NCBI GenBank assembly: GCA_946699065.1
Contig: CAMPDV010001539.1
Span: forward strand, 1-64,000
Source: Loxodes magnus
Taxonomy: Eukaryota > Ciliophora > Karyorelictea > Loxodida > Loxodidae
DNA: 64,000 nt
Direction: 5' to 3'
Numbering within the stretch: the stretch's first letter is position 1; each line of letters opens with the position of its first letter. The notes beneath the pieces were generated by a model. That model made no database searches and had not been told where the DNA came from. It worked only from the letters and a program-made list of their open reading frames with translations. The position numbers and the translations under genes are program-made. Below are positions 22,345 through 34,604 of the stretch, one piece after another.

Positions 22345-23142
22345 TCAGCTTGTCTCTATTAGTTTTTCTTGAATTCCTCTAGGCTTAGTTAGGCGGTGTA
22401 GCACTTCATTAGTGCACCATCCTTTAATATTCGGAATAGTTTTGGTCTTGCACTTAGCTTTCCTAATTATTTATCCAAGGATTAAGATTTGAATTAAAGA
22501 ATTTTTTTCTATAAATGTTTCCGCTTTATGTTGGATATATCCTAAATAATTTTCTAAAAATATCTTATTTATTCTTTCTTTAAATTTCGCTTAGTTAGTA
22601 GCAGTATTTTCATTGGTGTTATTTATTGCACACGTAGCATTTTATTCTTCTTTTAAACTATTATTCCTGTAACACTTATTTAATTTAAATTTACTACTTA
22701 TTTTAAATAAATGTTTACTGTTTATTTTAATTTGAGGCTTCATTTTCTATTTTCATAGGATCTGATTAATTCTGTTAAAACGAAAATGGCGTTACCTGAA
22801 TTTATTATTAAATTTAAAGAATTCTTTGTTCCAGTTTGTTTTCTATTTCTTATGATTATTAACATTGTTTCTCAAGTAAAGACGTTATTAGTTTTTCTAA
22901 TTTTTCTACTTTATCAGTGAGGTATCTATTTTGAACATAAACTCTTTTAATGACTTAGATAATATTTCTATTTGAGTTTGAGTCAGAAGTTTTTTTAATT
23001 CTGGATTTCCAAGTGGTTAATGTTCGTCATATCAATCATATTTCTCACTTTCACTCATTGTAATTATTTCGCTTTTTTATTTTTTAGAGAATTTTCCTGA
23101 TTAAATGTTTTGTTCAAAGTTCTGTTATTTCTTAGAAGCCAT
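22345..23142 (-). pseudogene. Zinc-knuckle paralogue without the DQQ array
   Basis: It starts MASKKQQNFEQNIQ, continues YDWYDEHQPLGNPELKKLL (Trp is TGA), then a coiled coil (DKVEKLEKLITSLLEKQ, EIENKLEQRILQIQQQIQ) and a Gln/Asn-rich linker. The Cys/His cluster CYVCNKQHQWKYC (C-x2-C-x3-H-x4-C, with TGA as Trp) is followed by IYRKKFFNS and GWCTNEVLHRLTKP before a TGA at 22345-22347. The coiled coil, knuckle and C-terminal blocks lie in frames that require at least two one-base shifts, so it is decayed or contains tiny introns. The same order of domains as in the DQQ gene identifies it as a tandem paralogue. CCHC knuckles are typical of nucleic-acid-binding and Gag-like proteins, but the spacing here is non-canonical. 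Confidence 0.55.
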
Positions 23143-23599
23143 TTTATATATAGTATAATAATATACAAAAGTATGTAAAGTAGATGCTATTAATACTTTA
23201 TTAAATATTAGTTTATTACATTACTAAACAATACATTATCTAGACCTATCTAATGCTAATTACCATCTTATATTATACTAAATACCTTTATTCATATTTT
23301 TAGTCTAATTACCATTATTGATTCATACTAAGCTAGTTTTTTAAAATAAACCTAAATTAAAGAGAATTTGTAAAAGAGATTTTAATCTGTATTGCTCTAG
23401 ATTAAAAATAATAAGATAGTCATTAAATTATAAAAATTCTATACTTACATAGATATAAAAAGCTTATATATAATAAGAGAGTAAGAGATTATTTGCTTAA
23501 ATATATTAATTACAAATCATTTTAACTATAATTAAGAAATTTAAACAAGTATCAAATAGCTTCTAAAACTACCTTGCTAATTATCAATTTAGCTTAGTA
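23143..23599. other. AT-rich spacer
   Basis: Nothing recognised between the paralogue pair and the diverged element fragment. Confidence 0.4.
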
Positions 23600-24175
23600 T
23601 AGCTAGAAGCCTTAATGCTTTCAAATTTTCAAATGCTAATGAAAAATTGGATTTTTCTATAAATGTTTTAGAATTCGCTAAAATATTTGACTTATTTCAA
23701 TGTTTGGTAAGAATTATTTAGATGAAAGCCACGAAAATGGCTCTACTCTGACAACTATCTTCTAACCTAATCATATATTAAATAAGCGTGATTTTTTGGA
23801 TGAAAGTTTTGAAATTCAGAATTATTAATTTCATAAATCTTTAATATTGTAAAAATTTTTCTAATTACGAGACTTTTTCTTTTTGAGATTAAATGTAATT
23901 TTAATATCGACTAAACCAGAAGAAGAGAATTTTGTAGAATAGCCTTTTTATTTCTGAATTCTAATATATTTATAGCTATTTTATTTTTATCTTAACCTTA
24001 TTATTATTTAAAGAGTTTAAATTAGGAATACGATGAGCAAGAATCTTCTCTGCTTTTAGCTATTTTTATAAGTAACTGCAGCCTTTTATCTCCTCTTTTA
24101 TTATCTAAATATTTCTAAGTCTTTAAAATTTAGTTATACTGTAATAATTATAGTTGCTTATTTAGTTTTATCCAT
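23600..24175 (-). pseudogene. Diverged ORF2-like fragment (copy R5)
   Basis: From an ATG at 24175 the minus strand shares the N-terminal plan of element ORF2: a short Lys/Gln-rich start, then KRRQKAAVTYKNSQKQRRFL, which aligns with KKRWKINLSIQNNQIDRRFL of the other copies. The DNA of 23650-23830 aligns with 9020-9180 around TTTCAATGTTT and the Ser/Thr-rich stretch after it. Divergence is much higher than among the other four copies, so this is an old copy or a related family. It lacks ORF1 and the C-terminal part, and stops about 275 bp before the U1 gene. Confidence 0.5.
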
Positions 24176-24449
24176 TTTATCTATTTTTTAAATGTAAAAA
24201 ATAAAACAATCTCAAAAATCCATAAGTCTTGCTTATTGAAATTTTCATGTTTTATTTTTATAAATTAGACAATAAAATAATAGACAGTTTGTCTCAGCTA
24301 AACTTCTAAAAGTTAAGTTATAAATATTTTATTTTATTTAAATTTTGCTTTAAAGTTAGTATATTTTAGGCATACAAATATAACTAAATGTTTTATCTAT
24401 TTATTTATCAAAAACCATTTTACCGTCATTAAATAAGAGTATTTTGCTT

Positions 24450-24589
24450 TATTTACGAGGACAACGACTTGCGATTCCTCACTGAGTAAAATTTAGTTGT
24501 GAGCGTTCCTAACTGGAAGCCCTAGAGATTTACAGTCGCCAAAGTGCACTGGCCTGCTTAATCACCTTTGAATCGAACCAGGTAAGTAC
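24450..24589 (-). ncRNA. U1 spliceosomal snRNA
   Basis: The minus strand begins GUACUUACCUGG, the U1 5' end whose ACUUACCU pairs with 5' splice sites. It continues with a stem-loop I containing UGAUUAAGCAGG (compare the U1-70K loop AUCACGAAGG) and a stem-loop II with the loop GUGCACUU flanked by CCA/UGG, close to the U1A-type loop UUGCACUCC. An Sm-like site AAAUUUUAC follows at about 24484-24494, then a terminal hairpin GAGGA...UCCUC (24457-24480). Length (about 140 nt) and element order match a short U1. The first base is G where A is usual. Ends are estimated. It implies that the genome carries GU-AG introns. Confidence 0.85.
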
Positions 24590-27500
24590 ATAATAATGAG
24601 ATGTTTACTCTTAAAGCATGAATTTTGAATTTAATTAAGGTTTCTAAAATGAATCTAATAGGATTACAATATGAACTAATGACTTGTTAAATATGATTGA
24701 AGGTTATATTTGATGAATGTAAATGAAATGTTTAAGAAAGTTTGAAATTAGTAGGAACAATTAATGTAATTAAAAATAATGATATTATGCTTAGTTATTT
24801 GAGTTAAATGATAATTTTCTTAATAATTAATGAATTTACTTATTCCACTTAATTTAAATTAATTTCTACTTACTTATTCATTATTTAATTATAACCATCT
24901 AAATAGAAAGTTCTTTATTTTTAATCTTGTTACATCTACTGAGTAAGAGAATTAAAAATTTGAAGGTGTTAATATTTTGTTGATAAAAGTAGTGTTTGTT
25001 AATTTAGTGAAAATGATAGTGTTTAAAGTGTAAAGAATTGTTATAAAAGTATTAATTTAAAACTTGTAAAATAAATATTTTTATATTATACTTATATTTA
25101 TTACTTTCATAATCCAAATTCTTTATAATAATCACTAATATAAACTTATTTATTTCACTAAGTTATACATCAAACTATTAAAAACAGACTACTTAAATCA
25201 TTACTAAAATATCTTTTACTATTTAATTTAAATGTTAAAGCTTTCAAATAAGAATGTAAAAACATTTTCATCATTTTATATACTCTAATCATAATCCAAT
25301 AAACCATTACAATATTTAGATTACCTAAAACTAAAAATAGCTTATATTTTATAACTTTGTTCTTATAAGAAATTAGAGACATTTATTATTTAGTTATAAC
25401 TATTTAATTACTAAACTTTAAATATAAACTTAAATTTACCATTCTAATTACTAAAATTTACTTAATACTTTAAATACTACTTTTAAAACATTATTTTATA
25501 CCCATTTTTTCAGCTCTTTTTATACTATTTTATAAAGTAATCAATTCTATTAATATGAAATAAAACGAGCTTACAAGAAGATTTTATATTAAAACTTTAA
25601 AATTTAAAATTATTTTAATTAAAATTGAACAAGCTAGAAAAGATACATCTTAACTGCTTATATATTCTAATACCTTAAAAGTTATATTTATATTAAATTT
25701 AATTTATTCAACGTTTTAAAACCAAAATATACTAATTAAACTGAAAGCTTATTTTTATTTCATAAAGGTAATTAAAATTAAATATTTCTATATAAACAGT
25801 TGAATAAAAGAATTCTTTACAATCATTTTAATTAAAATTTTTGTTTATGGAAATGATAAAGAAAACTAAAAAAGCTAAAGAGAAAATGAGAAAAATAAGT
25901 TTTTAATTAAATTAAAAAGATTCATAATAAAGTTTATTCTATTATAATATTAAATTAAAGAGTTTATTTATTTTAAAGCTATAAAAAGTATATTAAAGAG
26001 AAATGTTTATATTTAATAAACTAGTTAAATTTAACTATATTATAAACATTTAAAAGTTAATTTAAATATTTTAAAGTAAGTAAAAGTAGAAATATTAGTT
26101 TTTAGTCTACTTAGTAATTTTAGTTTAAATAATTTAGATTAGTATTTAAAGTTTTGATAAACTAAAATAATATAGGTATTTCTATTATATTTAGATAAAG
26201 AAAAGACTTTTAAATATTGTATACAAAGAATATTTAATATTTAACTGCTAATACTTTTATTATTTATATAATTTTAGAATATATAATCTATATAAGTACT
26301 AAACTCTTTACAATCAATATTCTTTATATGTTTTTCAATTTATATATAAAAGATTTAAAATTTCTAAGATTACATTATTATTATATGCTAATTTAATTAT
26401 TATTATCAAATCTATTATATCTACTAGTTTATCATTTAACAAATCTTACAAACATACAGTTTTAATTTACAATTTTCTTAATTCTTCTTAAAAATTTTAA
26501 AGGAAGAATGTATTCTTTTTATTATATTTTTAAACATAAATAAATAATTAAATAAAAAGATTAAAATATAGCAAAAGTATCTAAGAGTTATGAGTTATTT
26601 AGGTATTTAAGAAGATAAATTTACTATAAAAATTCTTAATTATATTTTATATTTTAATTAACTTTAAAAAATGCTATTAAATATAATTCAATTAATATTA
26701 CCTAATCAACTACTAACATTTTACTAATCTACTTTATCAATTTACATTTATTTACATGCTCTCTTAAAATTACTTTTATAGTGCTTTCTTTATTATACAA
26801 ACTATAACTAAAAGTAACTTACAAATCTATTTTTAATTATAATGTCATTTGTACTAGTCTTTTAAACTATGTCAACTAGTCAACCTATATAAAAATGCTT
26901 TACTATCAAAAATAATAGTTTAATACTAAATATCATTTATAGAGTAATAGAATCTAAAAGATAAATTAACTTCTTTTCTATATATTTCCTAACTTTTAAA
27001 ATAACTTGAAACATCATCTAGATAATTACCATAGTCAAATTTAATTAAATCGAACATTACTAAATATCTATTTTCATTATTAAGGAAATTAATAATTTAA
27101 TATGCTTCCTATCTTAAATTTATTCTAAAATTAACTAATATTTATATATTTTGGATTATTTTCTAGATTTTAATTCCAACCTAAAAATAACTTGTAATTT
27201 AAGATATATTATGTCAATGAGATAAGATTTTGTGTTGCGGCAACTATTTTTTTAATTTTGTAAATAAAATTAATAATGATAAAATATATAAAATTAGGAT
27301 GATATTCTTTATAATAATAGATTATTTTTAATTGCATGATGAGTTTAAAACTAAAATATTAAAAGTATGATAAACAATTTTTTATCTAAAATTGATAAAA
27401 TTACTAAATTGTAAATATCTTAATTATTTAGTTTATTTTAGAAACTCGTTTATAATTAAAAAAATAAGAAAATCATTATAATAATCATCTTTCTTATAAA

Positions 27501-27904
27501 AAATATTTTTCGCTAATATTTTTAAAATAAACAAACAAAATTTATATTTTAAAATGAAGGAAAAATAATCAAAATATCAAGTAATTTATTTTCCTTTAAC
27601 TATTATTAATTTATATTTCTAAAGTAAATAACTTTAATTTTAATGAATTTATATATTATTTGAATTCTGAATATTTTGCTTTTTTATCTTAAATGGATAA
27701 TTTTATACTCTACTTTAAAAAATTTGTCTTCCACATCCTAATAATATTCTACTTAGACCTTTTCTAAATTTTATTTTTGTCTTCTCCCATCCATTACACT
27801 TTATTCTTATGTAATTTATTAAACTTTCTCTTTTTAATTTTTTTTAATTCTATATTTAAAAACTTACCTTGCTTAAAATAATGCAATCGAGTTTAAGTAT
27901 ATTA
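24590..27904. other. Long AT-rich stretch, mostly without recognised genes
   Basis: 24597-25160 is G/A-richer on the plus strand and reads from an ATG at 24597, but with so many TGA codons that I do not call a gene. The minus-strand frame at 25170-25382 (MSLISYKNKVIKYKLF) is a weak alternative. 25560-27600 is extremely AT-rich with no RNA, repeat or domain seen. Confidence 0.4.
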
Positions 27905-28655
27905 GCTTTATTTACTTTTTGATAAACTTACATAAGCATGTTTTTATATAATCATAGTAAAGTTTATCTAAAAATCTTAAGTTAATTTCTCATATAAATT
28001 CAAAATATATTGCTTAGTTTCTAAGTAAAACTTCTATAGGATTTTATATTTTTCATTGCTATTTTTTCACATTTTTCTGTTAAATCATTCTAAAAAACTT
28101 TATCATAGTAATTTTTCCAAAGAAATTAAGCAAATACGTATCCTAAGCTTTCTAATATCTTCTTGATTATTCTATTCAAGATGCGTAACAACTGAAACAA
28201 ACACGTATTTCCTTCAAAATCTTGGTAATCTCTAAAGGGAATAAGCTTTAATTATCAATTTTGACTAATTTTCTGTGAAAATCATAATAAATTACATGAA
28301 TCATGCTGGAACTCTTACCCAATTAAACTACAAAATTACCAGGTATTATATCTCTTTGAATTGATCTTTTAGCATTTATAAATTATATCCTTTATATAAT
28401 TTATTCTGCACAAGCTAGTGTTGTTTCAAGAATTAACTTTCTATTAAAAAAATTTAAAATATTTTATAATGATGATCCAAAAAGTTTCATAGCCATAGCA
28501 TTATTCTCTTATTTTTATCCTAAGTTTCCTTTCATATCAATATATGCTAGTAATTCCTTTTCCTCCTTATGAAATTTGATAAATTTTATTTTCTTAATAA
28601 AGAAAAGGTTACATAATTTATGGTATCTCTATTTTGACTGCAATATCTTCATTAT
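27905..28655 (-). pseudogene. Casein kinase 1 (CK1) pseudogene
   Basis: The minus strand carries successive CK1 motifs. These are EDIAVKIEI (VAIK strand), GGKGITSIYWYE (GGxGIPxIRWYG in CK1), MKLFGSSLQNILNFFNRKL (MDLLGPSLEDLFNFCxRKF), SIQRDIIPGNFVVQLGK (FIHRDIKPDNFLMGLGK), IHVIYYDFHRKL (the DFG region), LESLGYVFAQFLW, NDLTEKCEKIAMKNI and NPIEVLL...LRFLDKLYYDYIKTC. Order and spacing match the family, but the segments lie in at least three frames. The key residues are changed: HRD is QRD, the catalytic-loop Lys is Ile, and the DFG aspartate is Tyr. It is therefore a dead copy. CK1 kinases are abundant in ciliates, so a functional parent gene is expected elsewhere. Confidence 0.8.
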
Positions 28656-28954
28656 TTAATTAATTTGAAGCAAGAAAAATAAATTAAAATATTCCTTTAT
28701 CTTCATTTATTATTTACCTTAAAATGCATTAAATAACTAACTCTTTTGAACCAATATAAATAATTAAACAATTGAACCCTTTTTTTATTTAATTATACTA
28801 AGTAATAATTTAAATTTTAAAGTATAGAGTATTTCAAATGTAAGTTAAAAGATTTATCTTATCTACTTTAAAATTATTTTTACTTAATAAGTTCTATAGC
28901 AACCTATATATAGTATTTACTAAATTAAGTTAATTTTTCTTTAAGTTAGAAGAT
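28656..28954. other. AT-rich spacer between the CK1 pseudogene and U6
   Basis: Nothing recognised apart from the 3' flank of the U6 gene. Confidence 0.5.
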
Positions 28955-28960
28955 AAAAAA
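28955..28960 (-). terminator. Pol III T-run terminator of U6
   Basis: Six consecutive T on the transcribed strand directly after GTATCCCCAA, where U6 genes normally end. Confidence 0.85.
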
Positions 28961-29065
28961 TTGGGGATACACTTCTCGATTTGAGCGTGTCATCCTTGCG
29001 CAGGGGCCATGCTAATCTTCTCTGTATCGTTCCAATTTAATGGGATGGATCGCCGAGGCGTTCCA
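28955..29065 (-). ncRNA. U6 spliceosomal snRNA
   Basis: The minus strand contains the near-invariant U6 core: AAATTGGAACGATACAGAGA (with the ACAGAGA box), GATTAGCATGG (with the AGC triad) and the internal stem-loop region CCCCTGCGCAAGGATGACAC, followed by GCTCAAATCGAGAAGTG. A 5' stem-loop GGAACGCC-TC-GGCGATCC precedes it. The RNA forms the catalytic core of the spliceosome with U2 and base-pairs to U4. The estimated 5' end is at about 29065, and the 3' end falls in a T-run. The sequence looks intact and its promoter is in place, so the gene is probably functional. Confidence 0.95.
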
Positions 29066-29086
29066 ATGAATAAGATTCTGTAAACA

Positions 29087-29092
29087 CTTATA
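29087..29092 (-). promoter_or_regulatory. TATA box of the U6 gene
   Basis: TATAAG on the minus strand, about 22-28 bp upstream of the estimated U6 start, the usual position for TATA boxes of Pol III-transcribed U6 genes. No further upstream element was recognised. Confidence 0.6.
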
Positions 29093-29099
29093 CTCTTAT

Positions 29100-31925
29100 T
29101 ATTTATTTTTATTTTATTAAGGTTTTTTAAATAATTTTAGTATTATCAATCAACTTCATTTCAACTACTCATACTGATGACATAAGTATTATATATACAG
29201 CCATGTATTTATCTGTAGTAAGTCTATTAAAGGTATTAGTTAGACTGATTAAAAACTCTATAACTGATTGTTGATTAAACTTACTTAGCTAATATACATA
29301 TCTCAGTAAAGTTATACTAGATTTCTTTGCTCTAATAAATAGTCTGTAAGTTACATTTGAATCAGTAGCATAGCGTAATTCTAAGTTAATTTGTTCTCTT
29401 CTATAAACAAAATCTTAGCTACTTATACTAATTTCCTTTACTTCTATTTTGACTTTATTATTCAGTGTATAGTAAAGTGACTTATAAATACAATATCTAA
29501 GCTAAAATTTTAATTATATAATTATTTCCAAATTTATACCCTTTTAAAGCTTCTTAAGATATATATTTAGATAAGTTAGTCAAATATTAACCTTTAAAAG
29601 CAAGAATCTGTGATATTTAACCAGTTTAAGTCAAATAGTTAGGACTTCTAAATGAAGACAAAATAGAACTAATTAAGGGAAAAAGTGAACAGATCCATAA
29701 GAATAAAGTGGGTTTTTAGTTCCTTGTTGTTTCAGTGATTTTATCATAATGATTCAGACTAAATCTAAGCAGTCTAAATGTTAGCGATTGAGTAGACTTA
29801 ATTATAATAATACTATTTTTTAATAATAGCTGCTATAATTATTATTGCATCATCATAGTAAATTATAGAGCTAGCTACTTTTAAATTATCATAGTCTATC
29901 TATCTTTAAATAACTAAACTATGTCTATGTTAAATCATTATCAAACATCAAATAAACTGTAACATCATTAGTACCATTTAAATCATCTCTAACACCATTA
30001 AGGTATGCTTCTTATCTTCAGTTTATATGTAAACAAAAGAGACTCCTAAATAACGATAACTTACCCAGTTAAAAGGGAACATATGTCAAGCTAACTATAG
30101 TATAAGAATACATACTTCTATCTGAATGGTAGGATATTGCTTAGAATCATTTGAGATTAAAACTTGTAAGCTCTATTTAAAACCTAGATATCTTATAATC
30201 AAGACAACCTTAAGATAATATCACAGATATTAAATAATCTTAGCAAAGCTTTGAAAAATAAAAGAAAAAGAGTTTATAGACAATCTATTTGCTTCATTAG
30301 GCGATAATTTTGATCTTTGATTTTAGCATTTAGATAAGCTAATTAATATTTAGGAGCATGATCTCATAAAAAATGGAAAGATTGAGAATTATGGATAAAA
30401 ATAGCTTTTTTAATATATCCTTATAGTGCATTTAAGAAAGCTAATATTTGACTTTTTGAATATCAAATAAATAATGTTAAATATGAGCATCTTATATCAT
30501 ATCATAGCTTCCTTATTGTAAAGCCTTTAAAATTATCTTATAATAAAGATATTAAAATTGAAGCTGAGATTATTAGTTCTTGAAGATACAAGTTATCTAA
30601 TGTTTTTCCTGGTAAAAATGATGAAGGATAATAAAAGTATCTGTCGATATAAGGGAAATTATAAATTTTGATATAGACGTTATTACTAGAAATTTTAGAA
30701 CTGGCAGGATACTCAAAAGTATTTAACTCTATTAATTGAATTTAAGATTCAAAGCTATTTAATTTAATTGTCCATATCTTAATGAACTAAAGACATGGTT
30801 TCGCTTCCAACTAAGGTTTTTAAAAAGTAGCTTCAAATGAATTGATTAGGTAAATTATATCCTAAAGCATATTACCTAGTAGAGAGATAAGTTATATCTC
30901 ATTAGATTAATAAAAATCTGCTTAATTCCATAAAATCTAAACTTATACTTAAGATGTATTTTTATATTTTAATATTCAAACCTCATTTATCTCAATAAAT
31001 TATCTTACAACCTTCCAAGCTTTAGAAACTATATATCTAAACCCTATAACTAATATCCATTATCAATAAGTCAACTTTATTATCACGTGAACCAAATTCA
31101 AGAAAAGTAAAAAGTCTGCTAATGGCATATATAGGCACCAATAATCATCTAGACTTCAACAGCGTCAAGCTAATTATGGAAAGAGGGTAATGGGTTGTTC
31201 AATTTAATAACAAGTTAAGTGAGTTTATTCAAAGATAGACTTATTTAAAGAAACTGACTAAAAATAAATAGCAACTAGTTGTATGAGTATTGATCAATAC
31301 GGTAAAGAAAATAGTATAATTAAAGGTTAATATCATTATTCTAATTAAAGCTACTGATATTAACATGTTTTCATTATATTTGTTTAGGGTTTAGTTATTT
31401 ATTTAATAGAGGTTAATAATCTACAGTATACCCTTATAAGATAAAGATTGCTCTTTATTAAAATTATAAGGTTAGATGTTTCGCTAATTAGTATGACATT
31501 TAAGCGAGAAAAGGAGCGAAGGAGAGTTTGCAAGCAAAAATAATAGAAAATTAATTAATTTATCTATGTAAAGGTAGATAAATGGTAATAAATCGTGGAA
31601 TTTAACTAGATTTAAAATAAATAGTCTCTAGCAGGTAGCTTTACAATTAGTTAAAATTAGAACATATAATTCAAAACAGCTATCGAAGATATTAAAGTTC
31701 AGAACTAGAACTTTATTTAAAATTAAAATTAAAATTTTACATTTAGGAATCGCCAGTATTAAAATGGTAAAGAAGTGCCAAATAAAAATTAGGAGATAAA
31801 TAGCAAGATTTTAAATAAAATAGAAAGGAGAATTAATTTAATTAAAAATAAAAACATAAATAAAACTTAACATTAGTTCAAATATAAATAGAACTTCTTT
31901 AAAAAATAATAAGAACATCTAAAAG
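29100..31925. other. AT-rich region with unresolved plus-strand coding signal
   Basis: From about 29640 the plus strand is in part purine-rich and readable (for example around 29650-29780 and 30240-30700), but frames change often and no domain was recognised. No RNA gene or tandem repeat was seen. Confidence 0.3.
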
Positions 31926-33960
31926 AACGATGAGATGGGATAGAATCAAGGCCTTTTTAAAGGAAGAAAACAGGCAGAATCTTATAATTTCTTCTTTTCG
32001 ATATTGAAAAACTGGATTGAAACTATTTAACTTAAGCTTAGTTAAATAAAAACTAGAAAGCAAACTCAGATTCTGTTTTAAGTGGTAATAGTTAAGTACA
32101 ATGAATTTTAAAAAAATAAGTGAAGGGAAAATTCAGACTAGATTTGAAAGGAGTCCAATTCAAAATAAATATCATAAAAAAGTAAAAAGCTAATGTACTA
32201 ATTAAGCTTAAAGCTAAGGTAAAAACAAAACAAATTAAATTTTGAACTAAAATATAAATGATTTTTAAAGCAATCTGAAAAAGTAAAACTTTTCAAAACA
32301 AATTTAGGTCTAGAAAGGAAAAAACTTAAAGAAACAGTAAAGCAAATCATATATTAAAAGATAGCTACCTTAAATATCTCAAAGCATGTAAGAAAAATTA
32401 AGAAGGATGCAATCTCAGTTTTAATTGGAACTCAAACTAAATAAATGATATGTTATAGAAACTTTATGAGCATAATACAGGAATAATAAAACTTGAGTTC
32501 ATTTTAAAACTAATGTAATAAAGTGTCAGGCATTTCATAAATTTTAGATACTAAATCAGGAATCTAAAAGTCTAATAAGGTAACTTATTTAATTAGTATC
32601 TTTGGCAAGCAAGACATAAAAATCCAAAAATAAGCTTAATAATGTTTGCTACCAGAAAGAAAAATGACCGAGAAAACCTTGGAAAAGCATTTTATTCAAA
32701 TCCCGAGTTCATGTTCTTCTTTTTTCAGCTAAAAGAATTTAAAAAAGACAAACTACTAAATTTAAGAACCCTTTATGCTAGAATATTCAAAAAAAGTGGA
32801 AATATCTAGATAAAAAAGGAAGAATCTGAAGTCTAATTGGAAAGAAATAATTCTAGATTTCCTAGTTTAGAAAATCAGTAGGCAAAAAGATAAAATTCTG
32901 AGCACTTTTGGCAAGAAAATCTTTAAATCATTTTAATTCAACAAAATTATTTATTTCTGAAAGTTAAGATAAAATAAATTTAGAGCCTAAGCACATGAAA
33001 ATCTTTATGAAAGAACTTAGTGAAGAAACAGAGTAGTAAAGAATAGAACAGTTTGTTGAAAATGAAACCAATAAAAGATAAGAGAACTCGAAGCTATAGA
33101 AAAAGAATAGCTTTTTGTACTGGGGATGGAGAATATTTAAAAGATGCCTTCAAGTTTCATGAAAAATAGCTAGCAAATGTCTAAGAAAAATAAGCTATAA
33201 TTTATTATAGGATCTGATTGAAAACTAATTAGATAACTTTTGTATGTTAATAGATAAAAGTTTGATGAACTAAAAATATCTGAGTTTAATAAGCAATCAA
33301 CATTTCTAATAAGGTATTGATAAGAGCTAATTAAAAATATAGCTAATGAGATCTTAAAATTAGCAATTCCATTTAAAGATTTTTTACTTCATATTTACTC
33401 AAGAAAAATCGTTTCAAAATGACTGTCTCTCATGCTTTGAAAAAAGCTGCATTGAAACTCAGGATAATAGCTTTATGTATTTCTTATAATTAAGATGTGT
33501 AAATAACTACTAGCAATACTTTTTAATTTGCTTTTACTTATTGTATAAGATCTTTGCTAGCAAAATCATTCTTTAGCCTTTAAAAATGAAACTAGAAGTG
33601 AATAAGCATAAAAGGAAAACCTTAGATTTTTCTTAACTTTTATTTAAGATCTTATTATTAGAAAATTTCTTGCATGCAGGAAGAGATAAATCAGATAAGT
33701 AGATAATTGAATTCGATTTTTATGGATTGTCTATTATTAAAAGCATATTCTATAAGCCGTTCCCATTAGAAAAACTATGAACGAGTCTCTGATAAACTGT
33801 ACTACCTTTCACAGATATTGCTCCTGCTTATCAAACTTTTGAATTGCGCTTAGAAAATTTAACTACTTTATATAAAAATTGTAAGTGGATGGAGACAATT
33901 TAATGATATTTTGGGATAATACCTAAATATAACTTTAGTAAATTAGGTTGTTTATGAATT
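31926..33960 (+). CDS. Candidate coding region with degenerate RING-like cluster
   Basis: From about 31926 to 32940 one plus-strand frame reads as a charged, helical protein (IETIQLKLSQIKTRKQTQI, NLGLERKKLKETVKQIIYQK, SKHVRKIKKDAISVLIGTQT). Further blocks follow with one-base frame changes: RQKFDELKISEFNKQSTF, then at 33421 DCLSCFEKSCIE...YFLQLRCVNNYQQYF, which resembles the first RING of RBR-type ubiquitin ligases (C-x2-C...L-x-C-x-H-x-Y-C) but with His replaced by Asn and Cys by Gln. A tail follows (PFTDIAPAYQTFELRLENLT). The repeated frame changes suggest a decayed gene or unrecognised introns. The RING assignment is tentative. Confidence 0.35.
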
Positions 33961-34604
33961 TGAATAGGAAATAAAAGTGAGATATAATTGCTTCCAGTCT
34001 TGAATATTGATTATACATATTCCTTGATTGATATAAATAACTTTCTTCTCATTTAGGTATAAGAAATGAATTTGATTGTTACCTTTAATTCTAAAATATT
34101 TGTTTTTGTAATAAGTTCCTTCTACTTAAAATAACCATTATTTATATATCTTAATTAAAATCTAATTTTAAAGCCTTTAAATTTAAAAATCTATATTTTA
34201 AATCCATATTTCATCACTTTAGCATCCCTCAAGTGTTATATAGTTTGGTGGTTTTCTCTTAACTTATTAATCTAGATAATATATAGTTTACTTTACTTTA
34301 TAGCAATATACTGCAAGCTTATCTTTATAAATCCATAAAACAAAATAAAACTTAGATAAAATAAAGGTACTATAATCCCTATAATAGAGAACACTTAATA
34401 TATTATAGATATATTTGAGATCTATTCTGTATACTATACATCTAAGTTTAAAATACATACTTTATGTACTTAAAAAGCCTAAATTAAGTATTCTAGTTCA
34501 TATCCATGCTTTTTAACCCCTGTGGTTTAAGTGATTATTAAGATATAATTAGACTTCATTAAGATCTGCGAAATAATGGTTATAGCTATAAAAAGTTTAT
34601 TTTT
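33961..34604. other. AT-rich stretch, nothing recognised
   Basis: No domain, RNA gene or repeat was recognised. Confidence 0.4.
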
